Of a DNA stretch of 64,000 nt, positions 39,247 through 49,913 are shown in pieces. The notes under the pieces were generated by a model. That model was not told the DNA's origin and did no database searches. It saw only the letters and a list, made by a program, of their open reading frames with translations. This DNA comes from Parvularcula lutaonensis (GTDB lineage Bacteria; Pseudomonadota; Alphaproteobacteria; Caulobacterales; Parvularculaceae), in the NCBI RefSeq assembly GCF_014651915.1, contig NZ_BMXU01000001.1:1619501-1683500 (forward strand), in the 5' to 3' direction. Positions within the stretch are counted from its first letter, which is position 1, and each line of letters begins with the position of its first letter. Position numbers and translations under genes: made by a program.

Positions 39247-39281
39247 TACAAAAGCGCCCCCGACCGATGCGGCGGTGGCGC
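39247..39281 (-). terminator. Terminator after the YbjN-like gene
   Basis: On the minus strand GCGCC...GGCGC arms with a partly paired interior (CCG/CGG) are followed by TTTTGT, 27 bases after the stop at 39308. Imperfect stem, but placement and T run fit. Confidence 0.6.
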
Positions 39282-39307
39282 GGATTTTGTCTGAACCTGC
39301 GACAACC

Positions 39308-40000
39308 TCAGTCGAAGAAAGCTTTCGACGCCTCGAATGCCGCGTCGGTGAGTGCGTCGATTTGCGCGTCATCGGCCCCCGCTTCGCCGAGATGGCTAAG
39401 ACCGCGCCTGTTCAGCTCCTTGGCGAGCGCGGCATCGCGCATCTTCACTTCAACCCGCGTCATGCCGGCGTCGAGTTCGTAGGGGTCGTCGACCTGCTTG
39501 GCAGAAACACCGAGGAAGTTGCCGCCGCCGCCCGGACGATAGGCCGCCAGCGCGTTGGCATAGGCTGCCAGCTCGACCCGCAGCACGTCGAAGGTGCCGC
39601 CCATATTGGTCTGGTCTGCCCCGTTCATGGTGATCATCGGCAGCATCAGCATGGCCTGGTTCTGGGTGTAGACCGCTTTAGACATGGTATTTTCGTTGAA
39701 GGTATTGAGAACGGATAGCGGAGGCTGCGACGTGGTCTGCACCCCGGACATGAACAGGATGACGTCGTATTCTCCGTCAAGTTCCATATCCAGCATCGTG
39801 AAGGCGTAAGGAACGCCCGCCATATCGACTCCGGCCAGGACATGGACCGAACCGTCGGGCGCCTTTTCCTGACCTGCGAACTGCAGGCCTTTCGACGACA
39901 TCATCTGGCGGACTTCCGCCTCCGAAACCCCGGCCTCCGCCGCTGCGACGACCGACAGCGCCGCGCCAGCGCCCAAGACAGTTTTCAGAAATTTCAGCAT
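39308..40000 (-). CDS. Exported YbjN-domain protein
   Basis: A 230-residue protein whose ATG at 40000 gives a signal peptide ([23 protein letters not shown]). The domain has the YbjN order: an N-terminal [15 protein letters not shown], then a strand region, then [26 protein letters not shown], the helix-strand unit of the family. YbjN proteins in enterobacteria act as small regulatory chaperone-like factors; exported alphaproteobacterial versions are uncharacterised. Divergent from lepA. Confidence 0.8.
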   Translation of the reverse strand: MLKFLKTVLGAGAALSVVAAAEAGVSEAEVRQMMSSKGLQFAGQEKAPDGSVHVLAGVDMAGVPYAFTMLDMELDGEYDVILFMSGVQTTSQPPLSVLNTFNENTMSKAVYTQNQAMLMLPMITMNGADQTNMGGTFDVLRVELAAYANALAAYRPGGGGNFLGVSAKQVDDPYELDAGMTRVEVKMRDAALAKELNRRGLSHLGEAGADDAQIDALTDAAFEASKAFFD

Positions 40001-40086
40001 CACGCGCCCTCCCAGCGACAGGCCCACGCGCCCTTGGCGCACGAAACCACATGGACGCCGCCCCTTGCGCGCCCTATTGGGCGAAC

Positions 40087-41889
40087 ATGACCGACCTTTC
40101 GCGTATCCGCAACTTCTCCATCGTCGCCCATATCGACCACGGCAAGTCGACCCTTGCTGACCGCCTGATCCAGGTGACCGGGGGTCTCACCGAGCGTGAG
40201 ATGCAGGAGCAGGTGCTCGACAACATGGACCTCGAGCGTGAGCGCGGCATCACGATCAAGGCCCAGACAGTGCGGCTGAATTACACCGCGAAGGACGGCA
40301 AGGAATACATCCTCAACCTGATCGATACGCCCGGCCACGTCGACTTCGCCTATGAGGTGAACCGCTCGCTGGCTGCTGTGGAAGGATCGCTCCTCGTGGT
40401 AGACGCGAGCCAGGGCGTCGAGGCCCAGACTCTTGCCAATGTCTATCAGGCGATCGAAGTCGACCACGAGATCGTCCCTGTCCTGAACAAGATCGACTTG
40501 CCCGCCGCTGATCCCGATCGGGTGAAGGAGCAGATCGAGGAGGTCATCGGCCTCGATGCGTCCGACGCCGTAGAGATATCGGCCAAGACGGGCATGGGCG
40601 TCCCTGACGTCCTCGAAGCCATCGTCAACCGTCTGCCCCCGCCCAAGGGCGATCCGGATGCACCGCTGAAAGCGATGCTGGTGGACAGCTGGTATGATCC
40701 GTATCTCGGCGTCGTGGTCCTTGTGCGGATCATTGATGGCAAGATGAAGAAGAACCAGAAGATTCGCATGATGAAGGCTGGTGCAACCTACCAGATCGAC
40801 CAGGTTGGCGTCTTCACGCCCAAGAAGGTGGAAGTCGATGAGCTCGGCCCCGGCGAGCTTGGCTACTTCACCGCGTCGATCAAGGAAGTGGCCGACACCG
40901 CAGTCGGCGACACGATCACCGATGACAAGCGACCTGCAGCTGAGGCGCTGCCGGGTTTCAAACCGAACCAGCCGGTTGTGTTCTGTGGCCTCTTTCCCGT
41001 CGACAGCGCGGATTTCGAAGACCTGCGCGACGCCATTGCGAAGCTGCGGCTCAACGACGCCAGCTTTGAGTACGAGATGGAGACCTCGGCCGCGCTCGGT
41101 TTCGGTTTCCGCTGCGGCTTTCTGGGGCTCCTGCACCTCGAGATCGTCCGTGAACGGCTGGAGCGTGAGTTCAACATCGACCTCATCACCACGGCACCGT
41201 CGGTGGTCTACCATATGTACAAGACCGACGGCACGATGGAGGAGCTTCACAACCCCGCAGACATGCCGGATCCGGTGCATATCGACCACCTCGAGGAGCC
41301 TTGGATCAAGGCGACGATCCTCGTCCCGGACGAATATCTCGGCGGCGTCCTCAAACTGTGCGAAGACCGTCGCGGTATCCAACAGGATCTCACCTATGCG
41401 GGCTCTCGCGCGATGGTGGTGTACGAACTGCCGCTTAATGAGGTCGTCTTCGATTTCTACGACCGGCTTAAATCCATCACCAAGGGATATGCCAGTTTCG
41501 ACTACCAGATTATCGGCTACCGTGAGGGCGATCTTGTCCGTATGCAAATTCTCGTCAACGAAGAATCTGTCGACGCGTTGGCGGTCATCGTCCACCGCTC
41601 GAAAGCGGAAGTTCGTGGTCGTGCGATGTGCGAGAAACTCAAGGACCTGATTCCGCGGCACCTGTTCAAGATCCCGATCCAGGCGGCCCTTGGCGGCAGG
41701 GTGATCGCGCGTGAGACCATCGGCGCCATGCGCAAGGACGTCACCGCCAAGTGCTATGGCGGCGATGCGACCCGCAAGCGGAAACTTCTGGAGAAGCAGA
41801 AGGCCGGCAAGAAGAAGATGCGGCAGTTCGGCCGTGTCGAGATCCCGCAAGAAGCCTTCATCAAGGCCCTCAAGATGGACGACGCCTGA
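40087..41889 (+). CDS. lepA: Elongation factor 4 (LepA)
   Basis: A 600-residue translational GTPase that back-translocates stalled ribosomes and aids 30S assembly. The ATG at 40087 gives [21 protein letters not shown]; an upstream ATG at 40051 would add 12 residues that are not conserved-looking. G motifs are [17 protein letters not shown] and NKIDLP; the EF4-specific C-terminal domain ends [20 protein letters not shown] with the usual [12 protein letters not shown]. The stop directly abuts the convergent kinase stop (TGA|TCA). Confidence 0.97.
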   Translation: MTDLSRIRNFSIVAHIDHGKSTLADRLIQVTGGLTEREMQEQVLDNMDLERERGITIKAQTVRLNYTAKDGKEYILNLIDTPGHVDFAYEVNRSLAAVEGSLLVVDASQGVEAQTLANVYQAIEVDHEIVPVLNKIDLPAADPDRVKEQIEEVIGLDASDAVEISAKTGMGVPDVLEAIVNRLPPPKGDPDAPLKAMLVDSWYDPYLGVVVLVRIIDGKMKKNQKIRMMKAGATYQIDQVGVFTPKKVEVDELGPGELGYFTASIKEVADTAVGDTITDDKRPAAEALPGFKPNQPVVFCGLFPVDSADFEDLRDAIAKLRLNDASFEYEMETSAALGFGFRCGFLGLLHLEIVRERLEREFNIDLITTAPSVVYHMYKTDGTMEELHNPADMPDPVHIDHLEEPWIKATILVPDEYLGGVLKLCEDRRGIQQDLTYAGSRAMVVYELPLNEVVFDFYDRLKSITKGYASFDYQIIGYREGDLVRMQILVNEESVDALAVIVHRSKAEVRGRAMCEKLKDLIPRHLFKIPIQAALGGRVIARETIGAMRKDVTAKCYGGDATRKRKLLEKQKAGKKKMRQFGRVEIPQEAFIKALKMDDA

Positions 41890-43284
41890 TCAGCCAGCGC
41901 GCAGGCCGAGGCGGATGGTCAAGACGCCATCCTCCTCGGTGATCCCGGCTTCGCTCCATTTCGACGCCTTCACGAAGGTCTTCACGAGGCCGAAGCCGAA
42001 GCGGTTCTCTTCGGGCAGCTTGGCTTCCTCCGTCCACGTTATCCGAAGCTCGGAGCCTTGCTTCTGCCAGGCCAGCTTCACAGGCTTGCGCTTCGAGAGT
42101 GCTCCGTGCTCGGAAGAGAGAAGGGCGAGTTCGTAGAGGGCCAGGGCCGCGTTGGTCGCCTGTTTCGGGCCGATATAGGTTTCGCTGCCCGCCCTCTCAA
42201 TAAGCTTGGCAGATGGATCGAAAGGCTCAAGGACAGCGGTGACGATGTCGGCAAGCGGTGCTGGATGGGACGGATCGCTGAAAACCACTCCGTGTGCGGC
42301 GTTGAGGGCCTGAAGCTGATAGAGCAGCCGACGGCGAAGGGATTCCGCCGTGCCGTCAATATCGTCAGCACTTCTTGTGATGACCTGCACTGTCGAGAAA
42401 AGATTGCGGACCCGGTGATCGAGTTCGTTCAGAAGCCGCTCCTGCTCCTCCTCGGCCCTTACCTGCTCGGAGACATCGCGCTGGACGGAAAGCCATGCTT
42501 GCGGGTTGCCGTCGCTGTCCATGATCGGTGAGATCGACCACTCGATCTGAAATGGTGTGCCGTCCTTCCGGTAATTCGTGACGCGGGTGTGGTCGTGCCC
42601 CTTGCCTGCTTCGAGGCTGGCGCGCACTTGGTTCAGGGCCTCCCGGTCGGTCTCGGGACCCTGCAGGAAGCGCGGCGACCTGCCGATCACTTCGTCCGCG
42701 GCGTAACCCGTCATCCGTTCGAAGCCTTTGCTGACCCAAGTGATGCGAGGCCCGGGCTCATCGAGCGGCCCGTATTCGGTTATTAGTATGCTGTCCTTCG
42801 CCTGGTTGATGGCGATTTCCATCGCCCGCACCTGGTCGATAGCCTTCTGCATCTTTTCGTCAGAACTGCGGGCTTCGCCCTTGATAGCGGCGAGGGAAGT
42901 CCGCTGTTCCGTCACATCCCATTGCGAGCCGAAGAAATGGGTCAGCTTGCCTGTCTGGTCGTAGACCGGGCTGACATGAAGGGCGTTCCAGAAGGGTGTG
43001 CCGTCTTTGCGGTAATTGAGGAGTTCGACATAACAGAATTCCTCCTTCCTGATCGCCTCACGGATCTTCTCGATTTCTGCCTGATCGGAGTCCGGCCCCT
43101 GCAGGAAGCGGCAGTTGCGGCCTATCACCTCGTCATGGCTGTAGCCGGTGAGTTTCGTGAAGGCCTCGTTGGCATAGACAATCGGATTGTCCGGCTGGCT
43201 CGGGTCCGTCGCGATCATCGCCATCCGCGTATGACTGAACATCGCTTGGAGCAGGTTGGACGGAGGGGCGGCGTTGAATTCCAT
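41890..43284 (-). CDS. LOV-PAS sensor with HWE-type histidine kinase domain, catalytic part degenerate
   Basis: A 464-residue protein. PAS 1 is a true LOV domain: GRNCRFLQG with photoactive Cys58, NYRKDG (Asn90), Asn100 and Gln121 of the flavin site. PAS 2 (about 160-275) resembles LOV but has Pro204 in GRSPRFLQG in place of the Cys. The kinase part has an HWE-like H-box ELDHRVRNLF (His290). The ATP-binding part is eroded: the N-box reads ELALLSSEHGAL where ELATNAxKYGAL is usual, and the WxExGGP motif reads WTEEAKLP. The RFGFGLVKTF segment remains. Blue-light sensing is likely, autokinase activity doubtful. No response regulator is adjacent. Confidence 0.92.
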   Translation of the reverse strand: MEFNAAPPSNLLQAMFSHTRMAMIATDPSQPDNPIVYANEAFTKLTGYSHDEVIGRNCRFLQGPDSDQAEIEKIREAIRKEEFCYVELLNYRKDGTPFWNALHVSPVYDQTGKLTHFFGSQWDVTEQRTSLAAIKGEARSSDEKMQKAIDQVRAMEIAINQAKDSILITEYGPLDEPGPRITWVSKGFERMTGYAADEVIGRSPRFLQGPETDREALNQVRASLEAGKGHDHTRVTNYRKDGTPFQIEWSISPIMDSDGNPQAWLSVQRDVSEQVRAEEEQERLLNELDHRVRNLFSTVQVITRSADDIDGTAESLRRRLLYQLQALNAAHGVVFSDPSHPAPLADIVTAVLEPFDPSAKLIERAGSETYIGPKQATNAALALYELALLSSEHGALSKRKPVKLAWQKQGSELRITWTEEAKLPEENRFGFGLVKTFVKASKWSEAGITEEDGVLTIRLGLRAG

Positions 43285-43425
43285 GCCGAAGGGTTAGCGC
43301 CATTTCGCGGCGGGGGAAGGGGTTCAGCTGCGTAAACCTCCGATTTAGCTGAGCAAAGTGCGCCACGTCGCACCGCGCCTTGCGCTGTGATAGGCTGGTC
43401 TGATGATGCTTTCGGGGGAAGGGCC

Positions 43426-44256
43426 ATGCCCAAGGTCGCCGTCGCCGTGATCCACGGAATCGGGAGCCAGGCCAACAAGAGGCCTGCGGTCTCCGATGAG
43501 CGGACGTTCTCCGATCGTCTGTACAAAAAACTCCGAGGGCAGCTCGGCCGCAGGGTCATGAAGAATGACGTCGCCTGGCGGGAGATCTTTTGGGCAGACA
43601 TCCTGCAGGACCGGCAGGATGCCTATCTCAAGGCGATCACCGACAAGGTCAGCGTCGGCAAGATTCGTCGCCTTCTCGTCCAGAATTTCGCCGATGCCCT
43701 GGCGTTCAGCCGAAGGGGCACCGCCTATCAGGACCTGCAGAAGCGGATACGCTCGACCGTCGCCGATTTGTCTCATGACTGCGGCCCAGCGACTCCGCTT
43801 GTGATCCTTGCACACAGCTTCGGTGGACGGATCATGTCGAACTACATCTGGGACCTGCAGCAGGGACTTTTTCGTTACCAAAACGACTTCGAGAATCTTC
43901 AGACTACAGCGCGCTTTGTCACATTCGGATGCAACCTTCCGCTCTTCACATTCAGTTTCCCGGCAGAAGAGGTGGAGCCCATTGCCTTTCCGGGTACGGC
44001 GCTTCCCGATGCGCTGGTCCAGGAGCCGTGGTGGATCAACTATCTCGATCCCCAGGACCTCCTCGCCTATCCCATTGCACCGATCGGACCGAAGTACCTC
44101 GAGCTTGAGCGCAGCGGCGGCTTGCGTGATGTGACGATCAATGTCGGTGGGCCGCTCAAGTCGTGGAACACGCTGAGCCATGACGAATACTGGAGCAGCC
44201 GTCAGTTCTACCGTCCGGTGGGTGACATGCTCCAGCGGATTCTCGACCTCGCCTAG
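43426..44256 (+). CDS. Alpha/beta-hydrolase fold protein of unknown substrate
   Basis: A 276-residue cytoplasmic protein, ATG at 43426 after GGGGGAAGG. It opens VAVAVIHGIGSQ, typical of lipase-like hydrolases, and has the nucleophile elbow LAHSFGGRI (about residue 142) and a late NTLSHDEYW that may supply the catalytic His. A WWINYLDPQDLLAYPI segment is also usual in uncharacterised lipase-class proteins. The 3' end interlocks with the convergent zntB-like gene. Confidence 0.78.
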   Translation: MPKVAVAVIHGIGSQANKRPAVSDERTFSDRLYKKLRGQLGRRVMKNDVAWREIFWADILQDRQDAYLKAITDKVSVGKIRRLLVQNFADALAFSRRGTAYQDLQKRIRSTVADLSHDCGPATPLVILAHSFGGRIMSNYIWDLQQGLFRYQNDFENLQTTARFVTFGCNLPLFTFSFPAEEVEPIAFPGTALPDALVQEPWWINYLDPQDLLAYPIAPIGPKYLELERSGGLRDVTINVGGPLKSWNTLSHDEYWSSRQFYRPVGDMLQRILDLA

Positions 44257-45263
44257 ATCCAGTCCCGAGCCTTGAAATACGCCCCGGCAACAAGGCCGCA
44301 GAACAGGCAGATCGCCACGACGATCCAGAACGCATACGGATTGTCAGCGCCAGGAACGCCGCCGACATTGATGCCAAGAAGCCCGGTCAGGAACCCCAGC
44401 GGCAGGAAGATCGCTGAAACCACGGAGAGGACCATCATGTTGCGGTTCATCCGGTCCGAGCGCGCGGCGGCCATCTGATCGACGATGACGTTCGCACGCT
44501 CGATGGTGATGTCCAGTTCCTCGACAATCCGCGTGGCCCGGTCCGCCTCTTCCTGGATCTCCAAGATGTCGTCGGCGTTCAGCCCTCCGGTCTCCCGGCT
44601 GCCGAGCTTCACGATCGCATCGCGCATCGGCCCGAGGTAGCGGCGGTAAGTGGCGGCATCGTGGCGCATGGAGGAAATCTGGTCTTCGAGGGCATCACTT
44701 TCGCCGACCTTGTCAGCCAGCTCTTCCAGCGAATCGAGACTGTCCGCCAGCCCGTCAACGACCGGCTCGATGAGCGAGAGGAGCCTGCGGATGATCTCCA
44801 CGAGCAGCTGTCCCGGTCGCTCATGGGCCTGGCCTGCGCGATAGAGCTCGCGCAGTTCCTCCACGGCGACGCTCCTGCGCATCCTGACCGTGATCAGTCG
44901 CTGGGCTTCGAGCCAGCAGCGGATCGAAATCATGTCCTCGGGCCGCGCGCCTTCGTTGAGGTTCACGCCGCGCAGGTTGATCAGCACCCCTGAGCGCAAG
45001 TGCTGGCAGCGGGGCCGCGTTTCCTGCGCGAGAAGCGACCGCGCCACCATCGGGTCAAGGCCGAGGTCGCTCTCGATCAGTTCGCCTGCTTCCTCGATGT
45101 TGAGGTGGAGCCAGATGAACCCGCCGCGGGGAGCCTTTTCCTTCGAGGGGTCTTCCACCGGCGTGACGGTGCCGTCGGCGGAAACCCGGAAGCCCTCGAT
45201 CATCCCCCTGACCGGCAACAGGGCCTGCGAGGTGCCAGGTGAACTCTGATAGGTGTCGGGCAT
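44253..45263 (-). CDS. zntB: ZntB/CorA-family divalent cation transporter
   Basis: A 336-residue protein with a large cytoplasmic funnel domain (FIWLHLNIEEAGELIESDLGLDP, then a long helix) and two C-terminal membrane helices. The pore motif reads GLLGINVGGVPG: GIN rather than the GMN of CorA, the form found in ZntB zinc transporters. Zinc transport is therefore favoured over magnesium, but direction is not settled by sequence. Divergent from the GMC oxidoreductase; no metal-regulator site recognised in the 92-base gap. Confidence 0.9.
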   Translation of the reverse strand: MPDTYQSSPGTSQALLPVRGMIEGFRVSADGTVTPVEDPSKEKAPRGGFIWLHLNIEEAGELIESDLGLDPMVARSLLAQETRPRCQHLRSGVLINLRGVNLNEGARPEDMISIRCWLEAQRLITVRMRRSVAVEELRELYRAGQAHERPGQLLVEIIRRLLSLIEPVVDGLADSLDSLEELADKVGESDALEDQISSMRHDAATYRRYLGPMRDAIVKLGSRETGGLNADDILEIQEEADRATRIVEELDITIERANVIVDQMAAARSDRMNRNMMVLSVVSAIFLPLGFLTGLLGINVGGVPGADNPYAFWIVVAICLFCGLVAGAYFKARDWI

Positions 45264-45355
45264 AACGGTAACTCATGTCTGGGGCGTTGCGATGTTGGGG
45301 CGGTGCGCGGATAGTTTCCAGTAACGAACAGGAATATTGCCGCAGGGAGGTGAAG

Positions 45356-46954
45356 ATGGCGCTTCGCGCAGACTACGTCATTGTCGGCGGTGGATCAGCC
45401 GGCGCCGTCCTCGCAAGTCGCCTGTCCGAGGACCCTTCCAGCAAAGTGCTCCTGCTGGAGGCAGGGCCCAAGGACACCAATCCCGCGATCCATATCCCGT
45501 TCGGCCTCGTCGTGATGACGAAGATGAAGAAGATCCTCGCGTCCTTCGAGACGGTGCCGCAGCGGCATCTCGATGGTCGCGAGATGTACCAGCCGCGTGG
45601 GCGGACGCTCGGCGGTTCGAGTTCGGTCAACGCCATGTGCTATATCCGCGGCGATGCCTCGGACTATGACGAATGGGCGGAGATGGGCGCCGTCGGCTGG
45701 GACTGGGTGTCTTGCCTCGAGTACTTCAAGAAGGCCGAGGACAACGAGCGGGGTGCGGATGAGTTCCACGGCGTGGGCGGGCCGCTCGGCGTCTCTGACC
45801 TGCGCTACGTCAATCCTTTGACCAGGGACTATGTCGAGGCGGGCGAGCATCTCCAGATACCTCACGTCCGCGACTTCAATAGCGACGAGCGCGAGGGCCT
45901 CGGCATCTATCAGGTCACCCAACGGGGAGGGGAGCGCTGCTCGTCGGCAAAGGGTTACCTGACCGACGCGGTCAAGCGGCGCGAGAACCTCGAAATTCTC
46001 ACCGGTGCACAGGCGCGACGGGTGCTGACCGAAAACAGTCGCGCAACGGGCGTCGAATATGCCTTGAACGGACGAATCGACACGGCTCAAGCCGATGCCG
46101 AGGTCATCCTTGCAGCAGGTGCCTTCGGCTCCCCCCAGCTCCTGATGCTCTCCGGCATCGGCCCAGCGGACCATCTGCGGGAGCACGGCATCGATGTCGT
46201 GCGCGATAGTCCCTCCGTCGGCGAGAACCTCCAGGACCACCTGGACGCGCACCTGACCTACAGGACAAAGACCGATACGAGCTACGGGCTCAGTTTTCGC
46301 TTCATCGCCCGTTCGGCAGGCGAGCCCTTCCGCTATGCCCGCAGCAGGCAGGGGATGCTCACCTCCAACATTGCCGAGGGTGGCGGTTTCGTGAAATCTT
46401 CGCCTGATGCTCCGAAGGCGGATCTCCAGTTTCACTTTATCCCTTCTATTCTCGTCGACCATGGGCGTAAGCAGGTGCCGGGCCACGGGTTCACGTTCCA
46501 TGTCTGTCTTCTGTATCCGGACAGTCGCGGCCATGTCCGCCTGCGGTCAGCCGACCCCGGCGATCCCCTGCTGATCGATCCCAACTATCTCTCCGACCCC
46601 CGCGACCTGCCTCGGCTGAGAGCGGGATACCGGCTGTGCCAGCGGCTCGCTTCGGCGCCGCCGCTCCAGAAGCACGGGCCTGAGCCTCGGGAGGCGCAGA
46701 CCGGCGACGAAAGCGACGAGGAGATCGACGCCCTTGTGAAGGCGACCGCGGAAACCGTCTATCACCCCGTCGGCACGTGCCGGATGGGCAACGACCAGGG
46801 TGCGGTGGTGATGCCGAACCTCAAGGTCCGCGGTGTCGATGGCCTGCGCGTCGTCGATGCCTCGGTCATGCCGAAGATCGTCGGCGGCAACACCAATGCG
46901 CCCACCATCATGATCGCGGAACGTGCTTCGGACATGATCCGCGGTCGGATCTAG
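45356..46954 (+). CDS. GMC-family flavin oxidoreductase (choline-dehydrogenase-like)
   Basis: A 532-residue FAD enzyme. The ATG at 45356 follows AGGGAGGTG and starts [20 protein letters not shown], the dinucleotide fold. GMC signature 1 is [19 protein letters not shown]; signature 2 lies in [16 protein letters not shown]; and the catalytic region reads [10 protein letters not shown], with [17 protein letters not shown] at the end. Members oxidise choline or other alcohols. No betaine genes are nearby, so a general alcohol dehydrogenase is as likely as BetA. Confidence 0.94.
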   Translation: MALRADYVIVGGGSAGAVLASRLSEDPSSKVLLLEAGPKDTNPAIHIPFGLVVMTKMKKILASFETVPQRHLDGREMYQPRGRTLGGSSSVNAMCYIRGDASDYDEWAEMGAVGWDWVSCLEYFKKAEDNERGADEFHGVGGPLGVSDLRYVNPLTRDYVEAGEHLQIPHVRDFNSDEREGLGIYQVTQRGGERCSSAKGYLTDAVKRRENLEILTGAQARRVLTENSRATGVEYALNGRIDTAQADAEVILAAGAFGSPQLLMLSGIGPADHLREHGIDVVRDSPSVGENLQDHLDAHLTYRTKTDTSYGLSFRFIARSAGEPFRYARSRQGMLTSNIAEGGGFVKSSPDAPKADLQFHFIPSILVDHGRKQVPGHGFTFHVCLLYPDSRGHVRLRSADPGDPLLIDPNYLSDPRDLPRLRAGYRLCQRLASAPPLQKHGPEPREAQTGDESDEEIDALVKATAETVYHPVGTCRMGNDQGAVVMPNLKVRGVDGLRVVDASVMPKIVGGNTNAPTIMIAERASDMIRGRI

Positions 46955-47595
46955 ATGCTGAGCGCGAACAGGCACTGCGCTCCGAAATAGAGCGGCGAGA
47001 TCGCCACGCTGTTCCACGGGCTTTCCTTCACGAACCGGTCCCGAGCCACGAAGAGGTCCGACACCGCGAACATCAGGGCGGCGAGACCGACCCACCAGGG
47101 CAGGGCGCCGCCGGCGAGGAGAAGCGCGGACCAGACCATGGCGGCAATAACTCCGCTGTAGAGGCCAATGGCGAAGCGGTCCGGCTTCGAGACTTTCGGG
47201 AAAAGCCACACGATGGCGATGACCGTGAGCGCGAAAGCAGGGGCGAAGGCGTATGGCGCAACCGGACCCGCCCCGGTCGTTGGGTCCATCAGCATGAAGG
47301 CGATGGCAAAGGCGCCATGTGCCAGCCCGAAGGCCAGCATCCCCATTTTGAAAACGAAGGGCCTGTTCCTTGGCAGCAGGAGGACATCGCCGAGCGCTGA
47401 CAGGACGAGCGCGGCGAGGATCGCCCCGCCGTAAAGGCTGCCGAGGGCTCCGGCCACCAGCGCCTGCGTCACGAATGCGCCTGCTGCCAGCGGCTTCAGA
47501 ACCGATTGGGCGCGCCGCGCACCGGCAAATTCCGCCACCGTCAGACCAGATGTCGCCAGCAGGCAAACCAGTGTCGGCCAGTGGGTTCCCATCAT
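46951..47595 (-). CDS. Lysoplasmalogenase/YhhN family membrane protein
   Basis: A 214-residue membrane protein with about eight helices. The pattern of YhhN/TMEM86 is present: [40 protein letters not shown] and a late [17 protein letters not shown], including the conserved acidic residues within helices. TMEM86B cleaves lysoplasmalogens; bacterial homologs hydrolyse or are presumed to act on lysolipids. The stop codon interlocks with that of the GMC gene. Divergent from atpH by 180 bases. Confidence 0.88.
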   Translation of the reverse strand: MMGTHWPTLVCLLATSGLTVAEFAGARRAQSVLKPLAAGAFVTQALVAGALGSLYGGAILAALVLSALGDVLLLPRNRPFVFKMGMLAFGLAHGAFAIAFMLMDPTTGAGPVAPYAFAPAFALTVIAIVWLFPKVSKPDRFAIGLYSGVIAAMVWSALLLAGGALPWWVGLAALMFAVSDLFVARDRFVKESPWNSVAISPLYFGAQCLFALSI

Positions 47596-47775
47596 CTTTC
47601 TGCCCTTCGCGCGTGATACAGGCCAGCTTCTCTAACCCGACGCATTGCACCCGTAAAAAACGCGTGCTAGCGGCCCGACGCGCCGTGGGGGCACCCCTCA
47701 CGCCAAAGCATTCCGCCGCCGCTGATTTCCTTGTCTTTCGACGCAGCGGCCACCCGCGACGGAGAAAGATAACGA

Positions 47776-48321
47776 ATGGCCGACTCACGGTCCGAGATCG
47801 CTGAACGCTACGCCAGCGCCTTCTTCGAACTGGTTCAGGAAGAAGGCAAAGTGGAGAAGGCCGAGGCTGACCTCGACGCTCTCCGCCAGGCTTATGACGA
47901 CAGCGAAGACCTGCGCCGCCTGGTCCAGTCCCCGGCTTTCAGTGCCGAGGTGAAGACCAAGGGGATCGCCGCCGTGCTCGAGGGCAAGGCTGATCCGCTC
48001 ACCGTCAACTTCATGAAGCTCCTGGCCTCTAATGGCCGCCTGCCGCTGCTCCTGCCGGTGATCCGCCGGTTCAAGGAGATCGCTGCCGAAGCGCGCGGGG
48101 AGGTATCGGCCCAGGTCGTTTCGGCTCACCCGCTGAGCGATGACCAGGTGCAGGAACTCAAGACCCAGATCCGGGCCTCGGTCGGCAAGGATGTCACGCT
48201 CGACACCTCCACCGATCCCGAACTGCTCGGCGGCCTGATCGTGAAGATCGGCAGCCGGATGATCGATTCTTCTCTCAAAACCAAACTGGCGCGCCTCCGC
48301 GCGCGACTGAAAGAGGCGTAA
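47776..48321 (+). CDS. atpH: ATP synthase F1 subunit delta
   Basis: A 181-residue peripheral-stalk subunit that links F1 to the b subunits. Start [33 protein letters not shown] and C-terminal [29 protein letters not shown] are canonical. First gene of the F1 cluster; it is followed by atpA after four bases. The 180-base upstream region should hold the promoter. Confidence 0.95.
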   Translation: MADSRSEIAERYASAFFELVQEEGKVEKAEADLDALRQAYDDSEDLRRLVQSPAFSAEVKTKGIAAVLEGKADPLTVNFMKLLASNGRLPLLLPVIRRFKEIAAEARGEVSAQVVSAHPLSDDQVQELKTQIRASVGKDVTLDTSTDPELLGGLIVKIGSRMIDSSLKTKLARLRARLKEA

Positions 48322-48325
48322 GCGC

Positions 48326-49858
48326 ATGGAACTCAACGCGTCTGAAATCAGCTCTATCCTCAAGAGCCAGATCAAGGACTTCGGCAAGGACGCCGAGGTT
48401 TCCGAAATCGGCCAGGTTCTCTCGGTCGGCGACGGCATTGCCCGCGTCTACGGCCTCGACAACGTCCGCGCGGGCGAGATGGTCGAGTTCGAAGGCGGCG
48501 TGAAGGGCATGGCGCTGAACCTTGAGGAGGACAATGTCGGCGTCGTGATCTTCGGCAGCGACACCGGTATCCGTGAAGGCCAGACGGTCAAGCGGACCGA
48601 GGCCATCGTGGACGTGCCGGTCGGCAAGGGCCTTCTTGGCCGCGTCGTCGATCCGCTCGGCAACCCGCTCGATGGCAAAGGTCCGATCGAAGCGACCGAG
48701 CGCCGTCTTGTCGATGTGAAGGCGCCGGGCATCCTGCCGCGTAAATCGGTGCACGAGCCGGTCCAGACGGGCATCAAGGCGGTTGACGCCATGATCCCGG
48801 TCGGCCGCGGCCAGCGCGAGCTCGTCATCGGCGACCGCCAGACCGGCAAGACCGCCATCTGCGTTGACGCCATGCTGAACCAGAAGGGCCCGAATGAAGC
48901 CGCCAAGGACGATTCGGAAAAGCTCTTCTGTATCTACGTCGCCATCGGCCAGAAGCGTTCTACGGTCGCGCAGATCGTCAAGACGCTGCAGGACAACGGT
49001 GCCCTCGACTACACCATCGTCGTCGCTGCGACCGCTTCGGACCCGGCACCGCTGCAGTTCCTCGCGCCGTTCGCCGGCACCGCGATGGGCGAGTATTTCC
49101 GCGACAACGGCATGCACGCCGTGATCGTCCATGACGACCTCACCAAGCAGGCCGTCGCTTACCGCCAGATGTCGCTTCTCCTGCGCCGTCCACCGGGCCG
49201 TGAAGCCTTCCCGGGCGACGTCTTCTACCTGCACTCCCGCCTGCTCGAGCGTGCTGCGAAACTGAACGAAGACCACGGCGCAGGCTCGCTGACGGCGCTG
49301 CCGATCATCGAGACCCAGGCCAACGACGTCTCGGCCTACATCCCCACCAACGTGATCTCGATCACCGACGGTCAGATCTTCCTCGAGACGGACCTCTTCT
49401 ATCAGGGCATCCGCCCGGCCGTGAACGTCGGCCTGTCGGTCTCGCGCGTCGGCTCGGCTGCGCAGATCAAGGCCATGAAGCAGGTCGCGGGCAAGATTAA
49501 GGGTGAGCTTGCCCAGTACCGTGAGCTTGCGGCCTTCGCCCAGTTCGGCTCGGACCTCGACGCCGCAACGCAGGCGACTCTTAACCGTGGTGCCCGCCTG
49601 ACCGAGCTCCTCAAGCAGCCGCAATACTCGCCGCTGCAGGTCGAAGAACAGGTCGTGGTGATCTTCGCCGGTACCCGTGGTTTCCTCGACCGCATCGAGA
49701 CCGCGAAGGTCCAGGAGTTCGAGGCCGAATTCCTGCGCCATATGCACAGCCAGCATGCGGACGTCCTGACGACCATCCGTACCGAGAAGAAGCTCTCGGA
49801 TGAGACGGACAAGAAGCTCACCGAAATCCTCGAGAACTTCACTAAGTCGTTCGCATAA
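48326..49858 (+). CDS. atpA: ATP synthase F1 subunit alpha
   Basis: A 510-residue regulatory nucleotide-binding subunit. Walker A is [11 protein letters not shown]; other signatures are [42 protein letters not shown] and [20 protein letters not shown], with the arginine finger in SRVGSA. Complete and normal length. Separated from atpG by 55 bases. Confidence 0.98.
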   Translation: MELNASEISSILKSQIKDFGKDAEVSEIGQVLSVGDGIARVYGLDNVRAGEMVEFEGGVKGMALNLEEDNVGVVIFGSDTGIREGQTVKRTEAIVDVPVGKGLLGRVVDPLGNPLDGKGPIEATERRLVDVKAPGILPRKSVHEPVQTGIKAVDAMIPVGRGQRELVIGDRQTGKTAICVDAMLNQKGPNEAAKDDSEKLFCIYVAIGQKRSTVAQIVKTLQDNGALDYTIVVAATASDPAPLQFLAPFAGTAMGEYFRDNGMHAVIVHDDLTKQAVAYRQMSLLLRRPPGREAFPGDVFYLHSRLLERAAKLNEDHGAGSLTALPIIETQANDVSAYIPTNVISITDGQIFLETDLFYQGIRPAVNVGLSVSRVGSAAQIKAMKQVAGKIKGELAQYRELAAFAQFGSDLDAATQATLNRGARLTELLKQPQYSPLQVEEQVVVIFAGTRGFLDRIETAKVQEFEAEFLRHMHSQHADVLTTIRTEKKLSDETDKKLTEILENFTKSFA

Positions 49859-49913
49859 CGAGTAACTCCTCCGGGTCGTCCAGGCGCCCCGGGGACGTCA
49901 ACGGGTAGGCACG

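Larger units (their letters stand above)
38952..39307. other. 356-base gap between the DoxX-like gene and the YbjN-like gene
   Basis: No conserved protein is evident. The minus strand holds a possible 50-residue lipoprotein (39005-39157) and a terminator for the YbjN-like gene (39247-39281), both listed separately. Longer open frames here are arginine-rich and look like chance GC-rich frames. Confidence 0.5.

Noticed and set aside
38854-39372. 172-codon open frame on the minus strand
   Set aside because: Arg/Ser-rich and overlaps both the DoxX-like gene and the YbjN-like terminator; the only protein-like feature in the gap is the short lipobox frame at 39005-39157.
40000-41850. 616-codon open frame on the minus strand
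   Set aside because: Antisense shadow of lepA.
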